Shown here one piece after another: positions 25,501-37,400 of a stretch of DNA of 64,000 bases; position 1 is the first letter of the stretch; each line of letters starts with the position of its first letter. Origin of the DNA: Branchiostoma floridae (lineage: Eukaryota; Chordata; Leptocardii; Amphioxiformes; Branchiostomatidae); contig NC_049979.1 in the NCBI RefSeq assembly GCF_000003815.2, positions 13,467,605-13,531,604 on the forward strand, read 5' to 3'. Made by a program: the position numbers and the translations under genes. The notes beneath the pieces were generated by a model. It saw only the letters and a list, made by a program, of their open reading frames with translations, made no database searches and was not told where the DNA came from.

Positions 25501-28500
25501 TAAACTGGACAAAGAAGTCTAAGAACATGGTTCCCCTTGAACAGAGGCATTTGGTAACACAGTAACACAGTTGGATAACAACCAAACAATGATAAACTTA
25601 GGAGAGACATAAACAGGATCAGCCTTCTATTGTGAGCTGAGTCAAACTGGCTTTGGAAAAATAACGTGCAACAGCTGTGAGATTCAAATACAATCAAAAA
25701 GAAAGTAGTAATCTGGTGGCAAGCTACAAGTGCCTGCAACAGCTGGAAAAGGCAAACAATAATCATGGCAAAAATTTATGTTCTTTATAATTATAGCCTG
25801 GGAACACCTGGTAGGTTATACAACTTCAGCAAAACTAGCTGCCAAAAGACTGTTTATATGCTGGGGAGACTGTATGAATAGAGAACTCCACAGTTCCGGA
25901 GTATATAAGAGAGGAGAGACAAACTTGAGTCAAAGTCCAGCAAAACTACCCATAGAATAGGTTGGAAATTTTACAGATCTAAAAATACAAACTGTAACAA
26001 CAAAAATCTATCCTTTGTCACCTGTCCATTTTTCAATCAAGGATAGGACATTATGGCCAATATGTATGGTGCAATGTACAACATGAATGACATTAATGCA
26101 GTTAGAAAATTCTTTTCAACCTCTTGTTGGAGGAAAATTCCCCACAGAATCAAAACATTCAGACACAAATGCCACCTCCATAATTTGCTAGATTACTACA
26201 AATGTACTATACATACTACTAGTGTATTCAAAGTTTCCTTGCTCTAGAAGTAGAAATAGCTATTATATAAATAGCCTAATCAGGCCTGCAAACTCTCCCT
26301 GCATGGCAAATACTTGGGAAGACCTGCCCTGGCTACAGAGCAGATTCTCTGACGACCCTGTCTAAAACTCTGGTTCCCAGGGTATCAAACTGTCAGGGTA
26401 CGAGAAATGCAGAGACAGTAGCTACTAGTTATAAAAAAAACTTCTTATCTCCAACATGATAAGCCTACACACTTTCTGGACAATTCAAATGAGATTTCAC
26501 CAGAGAAGAAAAACAGTAGTAGCTCTTAGTCTTAATTGGTAAATTACTGGGAGACAATTTAATTAACATATCTTAATATGCATTCATATGGCATGTAATG
26601 GGTTTCTAATACTGGAAGAGGGTTTCAGACTGCAAAAATATGTATACAGTCAAACCTGCCCAAGACGACCACCCGCGGGACCGGGAAAAAACGGTCGATT
26701 TGGACAGGTGGTCGCTGAGAAGAGTATCGACTCAAAATATGCCCGATGCAAAGTATAAATGGTTTCCGTTGTGTTTAATGGCAAATAGCAAGTACTGCAC
26801 GCACGCAAAGAAGAGAGGTCTTTAATGTCAAATACAACACGCACACTGTAAATTGTAAATTTAACCCCAAGCTTTTATCGAGCTTTTATACGATACAGTG
26901 TTTTAAAGCTAAAGTATTTGTACACTAACGTTTCAGACAGTAAGGGAACTTTGATGCTGTCAGTTACCATATTATAAGCCTTTATGCGTCGAGCGCTATG
27001 TTAGATCTGAATTAACTACGGTGCACCTTTCAAATTCGATGCCCGGTACGTCCCGATAGCGTACTTTATCCACGGGTAAATGTACAGCACAGTTGGGCAA
27101 AAGCACTCATACGTACAGATCTTCCTTAAAAAGGTATGAGATACACAGATCTTTCTTTAAAAAGCATGAGGCTATATACGTTTCAGCATTCGTTCACTTT
27201 ATAATGATATAACGTTAGAATTAAAAACAAATCTTCTGTAACAACTAAACTCGGATTTTCTTACAACGATTTCGGCACAAAATCGCGCTAGTTATCATAA
27301 AAAATCGATGAAAACTTCAATTTTGAAAATGATGTGGTCGTTATGGGTCCCAATTTGGGCCGGTCGCGGTCGCGTTGGCCAGGTGGTCGTTGAGAAAAGG
27401 TCGCTTAGTGCTTACGTCAATGGGGAAAAAAATCGGGACCGAGAAAAAGCGGTCGAAATGGCCAGGTGGTCGCTGAGAAGAGGTGGTCGCTCGGGCAGGT
27501 TTGACTGTATTACTATTATATCTATAATACCACTTGTATGAATCATGTAGGAGAATTTTAGTCAGATAATATTTCCCTTTTGAAACCCTTGTTATCTCTC
27601 AGAAAATGAAGGAAAGTAAACCTTATCTCAGAATCACTGGTTCCAATGCCTGAGTGTGGCTGGCATGATATAGAGTGGTCCCAGTGAGTGGTAGACAGCA
27701 GTGTCATTAGTGTTTGTCTTGCTGATAAAGAACATAGAGCTGTCCTGTCTGAGACAAAAGAGGTCAGACAAGAGTCTGGACAGTTAATAGATCTACTGAG
27801 CCACTAATTAAGATAGAAGATCTGAGAACCTATAAATAATGAAATCCTTTCAGTGACAAATACTTAGATATGGATTTTAGATAGGATTTAGGACCAGTTC
27901 TGGGGCTCATCATCCTGACAGTCTGGCTACTGGCACTTGTCAGTGCTGAAGGGGATGGTACAGAGCTACAGAAAAGTGCATCTTATTTACCTGGTAGAAC
28001 TAGTAATCACTTTGTGAGCTCAGCAGTTCATGTGTTCTTTCTTTTACTGTACTGTGATCCTATTCTTTCCAACTGACTAGCGACAACTTGGGCTAGAAAA
28101 ACTCCAGGTGCAACTTTTTCATTTCCACCTCACATGCATCCCCTCTAATCTCTCTCTATGCATGTGTGTCCCTAACAAGAACTGTGTTTTTCACTGTGGC
28201 CCTTTTTGGTCATCAGACTTTGTACAACCCATCAAATCATAGGTAAGCTTATCATATGTCCAGGATAGACCATCCAATGAATGAGCTCTTACAACGTAAA
28301 AGTGTTGCATATTGTATAGGATAAGGACAACATGATGAAACAAAGCAGGAAGCCATACCACCATTTTCCATGTACTTTTTTTGACAATCAGGAAATTATC
28401 TCATCTGTTGTTGAAAAGACTTGCCCATGCTTCCATCATGAATCTGACAAATGTTTACATCAGGCAGACTTATCCAGCAGAAGGCCAGACAACACAGGAT

Positions 28501-30740
28501 GGGGACACTGAAACAGGAGATGGCTAGGTTACCAGTAAATGTGTGCATCACCACTCTCACTGCTGGCTGACCCAGTTTGGTAGTGACCCCTGGCTAGTCT
28601 TGCCTTTTTGTGTACCTGCTAGCCAGGGTGGACTCACATGTACCTATATACAGCTTCACAGTTGGGCGATCTAGCTTGCTTGGTAAACATCACACTTGGG
28701 TCATGCCTCGATTATCCAACTCTGACAGAGCAAATAGCTCACTCTCTCAGGGAAAGTTCTGGAGACGGTCAACAAAAGAGTTTGCCTTTTCCAGTCTTAG
28801 AGAACGAACAGACAAATTGGAGTCACCCGCTGAAGTTTAGTAGAGTAGATGTCTGCCTTAGCTTTCAGAAGTTTCTAAATATACTAATAAAAGTTCCCAG
28901 TCTCTATGTAGTATTGTAACATCTGTCATTCTGCTGCCTCAGGCTTGAAGAAGCACATGTGCTAGCCCTTCATGCCTGAGTGGCTATTCATGACCACTGG
29001 TTGGGATAACTGCATAAACACTGCTGTACTGTCCTCTTATCAGCTAGCTATGCCCTTATCCTAAATGGACATGTTATTCCCAAACAATATTTACACAAGG
29101 ACTGGTATGTGGAAATATGACCTTCATGTCTATGTCTCTTGCAGGGAAGGGGAGGACAACAGTGTTGTATAACAAAATTACACATCATGTACACCAGCAT
29201 TTCACATGTACTATGGATTCCATATGCCCAGAAGGCAAAGGAATGTAGAAATTGAACATTGAAGAATGACCTGTTGACAGCATTCTCAAGTGATGGATTA
29301 TCAGTATCTTTGATTACATTCAATGGACTGATATGGATGGACTTTTCATTATAACAAATGTGATCAGTTCCTGTTATCATCTGCATAATAACATGCTCTC
29401 TGTGGACATCAAAAAGATATTCCCAACTATTCAGAGGCTTCCCAAAGGATCATTCCCTTTTCCAGAATTGGTATGGGTCACAGGGAAACATCTCACCCCA
29501 AGGAAAAGCTTCCAGGCAAGAGAAACGAGTCAAATATAGACACAACAATTTCCTCATATGTTCAAGTACAATTAACCAATATTTCATTCATTCAATCTGC
29601 GTGTCTGCATCAAGCAACTTGAAATACTAGTACTGGGATAGGCCTGGTGGAGTGATACACATATCTAACAGAGGAATCCCAAGCTGTGGCTTACCACAGC
29701 ACATTCGGCATATTTGTTACACGAGTTCAAGTGGTGGACATGGAGAGGAATTTTAGCCCATGATATCCATATGACGATGTCTGTATACCTTTTCCTAGCC
29801 CCTGGGTGGGACAATGTCTGACCAAAGAGATTAAAAAACAACCTCCTTGGTTTGACAAAGCTCATACATTAAAGGTTTCTATGTATGTCCCTCTGTATAA
29901 ATCAATCCACATTCACATTATGTGTGGAAATTTTATCTTTTTGTACTACAAGTATACAATAGAGGGAGACTACTGGTATATCATACTCTTCTGTTGTTGG
30001 TAATATGAAGTCTAATGCATCCAAACAATCAAAGTCACCCCACCACCCCCACTCCTAAGCCATCTTGAACTCCTTAGGCCCCATTTGATTCTCTCCTGGG
30101 AGGGAGGTGATTAGAATATCAACAGTCTGTCCAAGTTAAATTATTGCCCAGATGAAGCAGTCACTCTACCTGTCAGTGAAAAGAACCACCTGTACCAGGC
30201 TGGAGAGCTTACCATAGTTGGTGACCAAACTCAAAGGATAGTTTACTCACGTACACGGTACAGACATGGTTTCTGACAGGCTTACAAGTTAGAACTCGAC
30301 CAGATCACTGTGAGTCAAACCATGAAAGAAAACTACAGGGCATTCAAAGTCACAGATCACATGTAACAAAATGCATACTTGCAGTTGCAGAGCATGTAGC
30401 ACCAGACACGTCTTTTATTGTGCCATAGCATGGGGTGGGGGCAGGATGACAACAGGGCAATACATGCCCTGCTCAACCTCCACTCTGCCCTCAAAATTAA
30501 ACTTCAAAGGCAAAAGCAGGATGGTGTATTGTCATAACTACTGGCTGTATTTTATGAAATACTCACCTCTTGTAACTCTAATCTCTGTCCAACTGCCTCC
30601 AAACAGTGGCGACCGGTGCTCTCTGTGGTGATGGTACATTCTATCACTGTGTTATCCAGCAACTGTACTGGGATCACGAACGAGTTCTTCGTGTGGACAT
30701 TGTATCGCTTGGTCTTCTTTAACTTCAGTCCAAATGGCAT
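11304..30740 (-). CDS. PTPN14/PTPN21: FERM-domain protein tyrosine phosphatase, PTPN14/PTPN21 (Pez/PTPD) orthologue
   Basis: Visible coding exons on the minus strand: 30740-30567, 25073-24904, 19745-19648, 19418-19348, 19224-19154, 18747-18660, 18383-18295, 18019-17932, 17690-17608, 16965-16911, 16553-15684, 15217-14465 (with an N gap), 13560-13411, 13095-13027, 12709-12587, 12388-12160, then a gap, then 11374-11304. Each junction is GT-AG and phases agree from exon to exon. The product starts [15 protein letters not shown] and ends YLKNSRLI, both hallmarks of this family. Order: FERM (about 1-325), long linker with two PPPPY motifs (about 330-870), PTP domain (about 870 to the end). Estimated length is about 1,150 residues, close to the vertebrate proteins (about 1,170-1,190). 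The family is a cytoplasmic, junction-associated phosphatase that restrains YAP. A single amphioxus gene would be pro-orthologous to both PTPN14 and PTPN21. Confidence 0.93.
11375..11763. other. assembly gap (389 N) hiding the PTP active-site exon(s)
   Basis: The gap starts inside the last coding exon of the phosphatase. Flanking PTP motifs show that the missing part should hold the HCxxGxxR signature. Confidence 0.9.
13752..13851. other. assembly gap (100 N)
   Basis: Lies in the intron between the linker and the PTP exons. The exons on either side splice in phase, so no coding exon need be missing. Confidence 0.95.
14465..16965 (-). CDS. PTPN14/PTPN21: linker exons of PTPN14/21 with two PPPPY (YAP-binding type) motifs
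   Basis: Exons 16965-16911 ([11 protein letters not shown]), 16553-15684 (870 nt, 290 codons) and 15217-14465 (about 251 codons, interrupted by N at 14571-14788). The segment is low-complexity and Ser/Pro-rich with no folded domain. Two PPPPY motifs are visible, at 15755-15741 (about residues 596-600, context [17 protein letters not shown]) and 14998-14984 (about residues 693-697, context [10 protein letters not shown]). PPxY motifs bind WW domains; in human PTPN14 they bind YAP. A run of short repeats, V-L-S-[S/N]-S-T, lies near the start of the large exon. An acidic stretch ([13 protein letters not shown]) precedes it. Confidence 0.88.
14571..14788. other. assembly gap (218 N) inside a PTPN14/21 linker exon
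   Basis: Both flanks are coding in frames that stay compatible if the gap length is right. About 73 residues of linker are unknown. Confidence 0.95.
17608..30740 (-). CDS. PTPN14/PTPN21: FERM-domain exons (exons 1-9) of the PTPN14/21 gene
   Basis: These exons encode residues 1 to about 311. The F1 ubiquitin-like lobe starts at the initiator Met (30740), in an exon whose splice acceptor lies at 30777, so the 5' UTR is split. F2 runs through [17 protein letters not shown] and [20 protein letters not shown]3 holds [26 protein letters not shown] and [14 protein letters not shown], the classic end of a FERM PH-like lobe. FERM domains bind membrane lipids and cytoplasmic tails, and place the phosphatase at cell junctions. 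The 5.5-kb and 5.2-kb introns inside this block hold the transposon-like elements listed separately. Confidence 0.9.
17721..17824. other. assembly gap (104 N)
   Basis: Intronic position between two FERM exons that join in phase. Confidence 0.95.
18814..18913. other. assembly gap (100 N)
   Basis: Intronic position between two FERM exons that join in phase. Confidence 0.95.
21268..22363 (-). mobile_element. 1.1-kb non-autonomous element with CATGCCC inverted termini
   Basis: Ends CATGCCCGTAGCCAGG (21268-21283) and CCTGGCTATGGGCATG (22348-22363) are inverted repeats with one mismatch. The interior has a characteristic motif, GGGGGAGCATGCCCCTGGACCCCC (about 22255-22280), and a GC-rich tandem/inverted block (21537-21735). 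No transposase ORF is visible. It lies in a PTPN14/21 intron. A related sequence in the opposite orientation occurs at about 62.5 kb, so this is a dispersed family. The superfamily is not clear from the ends. Confidence 0.65.
21537..21735. repeat. GC-rich inverted and tandem repeat (GGCCGGAGCTGG units)
   Basis: The segment TTGAACTCCAGCTCCGGCCC... at 21538-21575 is the near-perfect reverse complement of ...GGGCCGGAGCTGGAGTTTAA at 21694-21730. Between them are several 20-30-bp units of GACCGTGCGGGCCGGAGCTG type, in both orientations. It should form a strong hairpin and may be the core of the surrounding element. Confidence 0.7.
23358..24271. other. assembly gap (914 N)
   Basis: Lies in a PTPN14/21 intron. 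The right flank (24272-24330) has TTCGCGGTTTTCGCG sequence like the CGCGAA-rich MITE at 57.9 kb, so the gap probably holds repeats. Four long ORFs crossing it are artefacts of N. Confidence 0.9.
25074..30566 (-). other. large intron of PTPN14/21
   Basis: Between coding exons 1 and 2, which join in phase 0. Apart from the TIR element at 26644-27510 I see no exon, RNA gene or clear repeat. The short ORFs have no recognisable content. Confidence 0.5.
26644..27510. mobile_element. 0.87-kb TIR element with CAGTCAAACCTG termini
   Basis: The left end TACAGTCAAACCTGCC and right end GGCAGGTTTGACTGTA are inverted repeats, flanked by TA on both sides, as for Tc1/mariner or pogo relatives. Sub-terminal sequence is repeated: GGTCG, a short spacer and GGACAGGTGGTCGCTGAGAA occurs at both ends, with variant copies at about 27361-27490. 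No transposase ORF is seen, so the element is non-autonomous. It lies in the first coding intron of PTPN14/21. Confidence 0.75.
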
Positions 30741-30776
30741 TGTTGCTTTAGCAACACTTCCTCAATACTCCGCTAC

Positions 30777-32711
30777 CTGTTTTTTCTTCTCTGTATGCAA
30801 GCTTGAGACATTGTGGGAAGGTCGTCTACCTGAGGATAAAGAAGAAGAAAATTCACTAATATGTACCAAAAAAAATTTACTGGTATTGGCATTTGTCTGA
30901 ACAAGAAATGACACAAGCTGCATGAGTATGTCTCTCGGAAAAGGAACACAAAATGGACCAATATGTCAAAAGGTTAATGTGGGGATGATTGCAGCAAGAC
31001 GATTGTTACAGACACGCCTCATTTCCAGGACTTATTGGACCTGTAAATGATGTTCATGATGAGGGTGTTTTTAAGCAAATCTTAATGGAGTGTGAAATAC
31101 CACTGACTCCTTTAAAAACAGCCACTTGCTGAGGTCATTGACATGGAAACATGCTAGTCATCTAGCCATGCAAGTGATGCTGAATACTTTGGACAGACTT
31201 GTGGTCTCCATGCCACTAGCAACTCGTATTTTCACTTGGGGAAAGCCCAGTGTCATGTTTTGGCTGTACCACTAGTATCAGCTTACCAGATAAAACTGCA
31301 TGGACCTCAAAACAAATTGACAGTGAGGTATCCATGAGTCAGAGTGGTAATTTGGGCTGTTTCTACGTGATTTGCAATGTTGAATTGTGTTGTATAAATA
31401 CTTATGGCCTTTTCTATGTTCTCAAAGGGATGCATGAATTATACCCTACATTTTTAAACTAAGCATTTGCCAATGAATGAGGATGTCCTGCTTCAATACT
31501 CTCCTGCAACACAAAAACAACAACCCTGGCTGAAACAGTATGAACTGTGAGTCAGTGTGACAGTGTTTGATCTGAAATTGTTCAAATTTGTTGTACCTTT
31601 TTTCCAATATTCTTAAGCTATGATCTCATAATCATATACTGGTAAGTTAGGAGAACAGAAAAACACAACAGTTCAAATTGTTAGCATAGCATTGAGTTCA
31701 GAGTTAGTCTTAGTTGAATAATGCTTCTCAAAATGACCACAAGATAGTACACCCATACAAATCGATGAAGAGGATTTACTTATGTCTTTGTTTATATAAC
31801 CTGCTTTTTAAACTTAGATTGATCTACTATTTCAGGACTTCCTTGTAAGTCTTTATGGTCATTTCAATGCGAGGTCCATAACTAGATGTAAACAAAAACG
31901 ACTGGTACTGAAGAACACTCGATGGGTATCATCACATGCCGCAAACAACACTACAACCGAGCTGAATCACGACCTCCTCGCCTTGGGGACATAATTTTCC
32001 TGACAGGTGGTATGTCCACCGCTCACTTAGGACCACTTACCTTGCCTAGTGCCCCCCTCCCCCCACTTCTATCCACTTTAGACACGACACAACCTATGAC
32101 TGGTCATAATTGCGATACAACCCAACCTTTTACATTTATCGGCGACAGGAAGAATGGCCTGAGATGCAATAATGGCCCATCTAAAGAGCTTCCCCTGTTT
32201 AACAAACAATAGCAAGTGGTTGCGTGCAGATCGGGCAGAACAGAAGGGGAGACCAGATGGGAGACATAGACTCACGCCGACCTACCTGTCAGCCTGGGTC
32301 GCACGCACCCCTCAAACCCGCGCCAACATTCACTGGATAACTCTCCCCACACACCGTGCAGGATATCCTGTATGATTCCGTATGAAATCCTTGAGATCTG
32401 CGTCAGAACCCGTGGATCCCAAGCTGGTCCGTTGAGTAAATATGGGAGCCGGAACGACAACAAAAACGGCGGACTCTTCCACGCTTCCTTGCCCCCGGGG
32501 TCACCAAGAGTTGGGCCCACTTTTCTCGGCAAACAGTGAGGTTCAAGTCCACAAAGCCGCAGTTAGTACGGTGTCCGGGTCTGACCCAGTAGCTTGTCTG
32601 CTAAATCTTGCCAAGAAAAGCCCGCGGGTGAACAAATATTCCGTGTAAATGGAATGAGTTGTCAGACGATTTGATGATATCAGATGGATGGAATTTCAGA
32701 AATGTACTCAC
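30777..32711 (-). other. 5' UTR intron of PTPN14/21
   Basis: The coding exon has an acceptor (AAAAAACAG) just above 30776, so the leader is spliced. A good donor, GATGG|GTGAGTAC, on the minus strand puts the low end of a probable first exon at 32712. No other feature is supported in between. Confidence 0.5.
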
Positions 32712-32712
32712 C

Positions 32713-33157
32713 CATCGCATCAGAACGTGGAAACCGACACGAGGCCAAACTTAAATGAAACAAGGAAATAATGAAACAGAGAGCATCATATATCGATTTA
32801 GGCAACCAATACAAATAATTTCATCATATAACTCTCGCTATTTCTTAGCGCCATCGTCTTTCATGGTATGTGAAGTACATAATATCATTTAAACCCCCTC
32901 GATATGTAGTGCGTTTCTGTGCGTTCCGGGGTCGCACACGCCATTCAAGTTGTGACCCCATCCCGTCATGCTCTGGACCGCTAACCAATCAGCGTGTAGT
33001 ATGAATGTCTCAGGTTTTGAAGCCATGAAAAACGGCATCGGTTTGTCGTCTTGAACAATGACAACAAACTACGGGCATTTTAGTTTGAATTCGGACGTTT
33101 AAAGTAAAACAAAAGCCTCTGCGATACGAACATACTCCTCTAGAAGACGGTCTGAAG
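32713..33157. promoter_or_regulatory. divergent promoter region of PTPN14/21 (-) and CENPF (+)
   Basis: The probable non-coding first exons of the two genes have splice donors at 32712 (minus strand, GG|GTGAGT) and 33157 (plus strand, GAAG|GTAAGG), 445 bp apart. Two CCAAT boxes (32806-32810 and 32985-32989) and two TTTGAA sites of CHR type (33016-33021 and 33084-33089) lie between. The CCAAT and first CHR-like site are about 31 bp apart on the CENPF side. CCAAT plus CHR is the NF-Y/DREAM-MuvB signature of G2/M genes, and mammalian CENPF is such a gene. Start sites themselves are not visible. Confidence 0.5.
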
Positions 33158-33718
33158 GTAAGGACTTTTGAATCGCCTTTTTGGTAGCATATACTCCGTC
33201 AGCAAATTGATAACTTGAACGTTTGCGTTTCCCACCAAAAAAAAAAAAAATCTTTACCTTGAATCTTTGAGGTCTACTGTAACGATCTCATGTTTATGAT
33301 TTATCGTTCAAATTTAGTTGTCTACTATCATGGGTACAAAATTTCATGGACGTAAATGTTTGATATTAAAGATAGGTCGAAGTTCTTGATTATAGTATTT
33401 ACACATGCAGCTGTAGTTTGGTGTAAACAGTGCATGAATTGATGGAGATGCTACTCTATGCTGAATTATTCATGACAGAAGACAAATATAAGGTCCCCAG
33501 TACCACCTTGCCGAAGTCAAAGAGGTTATCTCCATAACTCCTGTTATCTGAACTGCTATAATCTATGAATAATAATAAGATTATGTAGACACATTTCCTA
33601 CCAAGATATCAGCATGACTTGATTCGTGTGGGTTGCATGAGAAATTGATTGATGTATGAAAATATTGTTACAATTTTGTCTGTTAAATTAACAGAAATTA
33701 TTTCCAGGTGTAGTAGCC

Positions 33719-34478
33719 ATGAGCTGGGCAGCTCAGGAGTGGAAGGATGGATTGCCCACCCGGGCTCTCCAGAAGGTCAATGAGATAGAGACAAACCTGG
33801 AGAAGCTGAAGAAGGAGCAGAAACAGCGCCAGTTCCAAATGGACAGCCTGGAGCAGACGCTGCAGAAGACAAAACGCAACTTTGAAGAGGAGAAAAATAA
33901 GGTGAGAAACACAACCAGTCCCTTCTTTTCTTTGTTACAGACAATACCAGTAATGGTTGTCTGACCTATAGAAGTCCTATTCTTACTAATCTTAGCTGAA
34001 ATGAGATCTGGACATACTAGTTTTATTTGATTAGTATACTGTGTTAAATTAGGATACTGTCTAAGGTTATACTATCTACATTACTTCTTGAAACATCATT
34101 CTTACTGACCAGATAATCATGTCTCAGTACTGCTCACCTTTCCCCATATAAAAATATAACCAACTTGACCTTGTTGTCCAGCACTATCCATACTGATTCA
34201 TGTCTTTCCAGGTTACCCTTATGAAACGAGAGAACCAGACACTTGTTGAGTCCTGTGAGGACCTGCAGAAGAAGCGAGAGAAGATTCAACATGACCTGCA
34301 GACAAAAGAATCCCTGGTGTCCTGTATGGAAGGCCAGTTGTCCCACGCCAAGGCTTCCCTGGACACAGAGACTGGCAGGAACCACCAGCTGAAGGGGGAC
34401 CTGGAGCGGGTGGAACAGGAACTTGCCAAGGCTCAGCATCGTGCTGAGAAACTACAGGCTGAAAACTCACAGCTACAG
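33719..34478 (+). CDS. CENPF: N-terminal exons of CENPF
   Basis: The first two coding exons (61 and 89 codons) encode the conserved N-terminal block of the family. It is basic/acidic helical sequence starting with the W-x2-EWK-x-GLPTRALQK motif, followed by LVESCEDLQKKREK and LQTKESLVSCMEGQL. In mammals this end binds microtubules. The second exon runs to AENSQLQ, then GT. The following intron holds the TIR element at 34520-35682. Confidence 0.9.
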
Positions 34479-37400
34479 GTCTGACTCATGGTCTATTTTT
34501 TCTGTACTCCTATTTGAAATACAGTGGAATCCGCTTTATTGTATCGCCTATTTGTCTGGGCATTTTATCCAATTATCCGGCCTATTCTAGAGTCCGAAGT
34601 TGGCTATATGACCAGCTTTAGCGGCATTGGTTGGGGAGGGGTGTAGTTTTGAAAACCAATACGCAAACATAACACACAGACGCTCATAGAGGTTACCACT
34701 CTAACGATACGGAACTCCGTTTACAAAACTTTAATCATATGTTCCGATACTGTGCGATTTCTGTGAGATGCTTGATCTAATAAAGAGTTCAAATCAGTGG
34801 CTAAATGCACATGTGAAAAAGTACGCTTGACTCGCACAGCCGTGCATCGGCAATTTGGCGGCATACCAAAACAAAGACGAACATGGCTCCGCTCGTATGC
34901 CGGAGAATATGACGTTACTTTCATAATTTTAAGTTAAAACAACGGTATTGGAGAGTGATAAACTCTTCACCTTCTTGTCTACAACTTGTGTCCACAAATT
35001 ACTCTGAAATTTCCGTTTTTCGCGGTGGAAGACGGAAAAAATTCACGTTCAAAACATTTAAAATGGTGGCGCGTGGGTTGAGATATCCCGCCATTCAATG
35101 CGCAAGATAGGTCATTGCGAAATCACACCCGTTGCATTACGTGCGTTGTTGTAAATCTACGCAGCGCAGCCGAAATCAGCTCAATTAATGAGACAGTGGA
35201 TATGAAAAAACACATTTTTGTAGGGTAAACCAAGTTTAGACGTTGTCTGAAGGGGAAATATGAACTCAAAAGCGTGTTGACGTTCCCATGACCTTCGCCC
35301 ATCATACCTTGCGGCAACCTAACAAAATGGCGCCTAACTCCAAATGTTCGCACGCACGATCTAGTGCTATCGGCTAGATTTTCTGTGGAATGTAACTTTC
35401 TTACGGTCCTTTGCATGGCTTTACACCTTTATACAATAACTCATACATTTACTAGTTACCTTTGGACTCATTTTGTGAGTTTTAGGGCATATTTTCCCAT
35501 TTTTAATTTGTGTGGCCTGACGTAATTCTATCCAAAAACCCGAAGTTTGAGACCGTGGGTTATCCAATTCTGCGATGTTCTAAACAATAGAATGAATGGC
35601 AAATGTTTTGGGATTTCGTAATTCTATCCAATTACCCGAATTATCCAAAAAGGCGTAATACGAATAATTGGAATCCACTGTATTGTATATATGACAATCT
35701 TGGTAATAGCTGCTCAGCCATTTATTTATATAAGGCCACAGCAAGTAATTTTTATGGATGACATCCTCTGCAGACTGCAAAAATAGTGCGATAGGGCGGA
35801 AAAAAAACAAGTCAAGATGGGTGAAAAAAACAAGATGGCTACATTTTCAAAAATAGGTACCATAAAGTTGTGATGACTGTTGTAAAAAGAATTAAAGGTA
35901 CAAACATGGTATTAGAGCCAACAAGGCATTCATTACTGTATTTAAGACATGTACTGGTGTGGTAAAAGTGACACTAGTGACTAGTAGACTGGCATCACCA
36001 ACAAAGTTGGTAACCACACTCATAGCTTCCATATTGGTGTCACTTTTACAACTATCCATTAAGTTTCATTTCTGCAACTACAGTCCTGGGTACCTCGGAA
36101 GTGTCACTTCTACAAGTACAATTATTAGGCATCAACACAATATATTTGCTCATTTTGGTACTTTATCGTCATGTTGACCATCCCCGCAGAAGAAAAAAAA
36201 TTCTTGTTTTTTTTTTCTGAAATCAGGCGAAAATTAATGCGCGTGCTGATGTCATCCATAAAATTTACTTGCTGTGGCCTAAGCAGAAATATAAAATGCA
36301 CAGTGTTTTCCTCACATAGCTACGCCATACTGAATATACCGGTACCTGTTATCTACCAACAGGAGGCATCTAACCACCAGCGTCAGGAGTTAGAAGGGAA
36401 GACAGAGAAAATCAAGAACCTGCAGCAGGAGATTAAAAAGCTGCAGTTTGAGCTGGAGCGTGGGAGGAGTCAGGAGTACACGGGGAGTAGGAGGCGTAAG
36501 TTGGAAGGAACTTACCATAAAATCTGATTGCATAAGTCTAAGGGTTGAAAAATACTACATGTATGTTTGGATGCTTAACTATCAGTGTTTTCACCAGGAT
36601 TTTTTCACAGCATAGATTCTTAGTCCAGCAAAGCCATGTGGTAAACAATGCAAACCGTGGGTAGACCATACTACTTCTCCCATACTACTTCTCGCCTAAT
36701 CCGTCGTAGGGACAGACTATACAAACGATGGAAAAAGACTGGTAACACTAAGGTACGTGAACAAATGAAAGCCCTCAAACATACAATCCAGCGTCGGCTA
36801 CGCCGAGCCTACTGGTCATACACTGAAAGTTTGTTTACTAACCAAGATGACCCTCATGCAGTCCCTGGGGCTAACATGAAGAGGTTTTGGACTTATATCA
36901 AGTCGCAGCGGACCGAGGCTGCAAGTGTTGCCCCCTTGAAAGTAGAGGGCAAACTTGTTACAGAAGCCGTGGACCGTGCAGAAGCACTTAACAAACAGTT
37001 TCAAAGTGCCTTCAGCCAAAAGGTCACTTTCACTGTATCAGAATTTCAGAATAGAACCAACCTCTTTCAGCAACCAAATGCACCAACATGTAGCTCGATA
37101 AACATCTCTGAGCCCGGAGTGCTAAAACTGATGCAAAACCTGGACCCCAAAAAGGCTCCTGGTCCCGACGGCATCAGTCCTAGGTTGCTGAAAGAATTGG
37201 CAGTCGAGCTAGCACCAGCACTCACTCTCCTTTTTCAGTCTTCACTCGAGTCGGGTGTCGTACCACGAGATTGGAGAACAGCAAATGTTACCCCAGTCTA
37301 TAAGAAAGGGGAACGCTATCGTCCTGAGAATTACAGGCCAATTTCCCTTACCAGTATTCCATGTAAGATAATGGAGCATATTGTTACTAGTACGATTATG

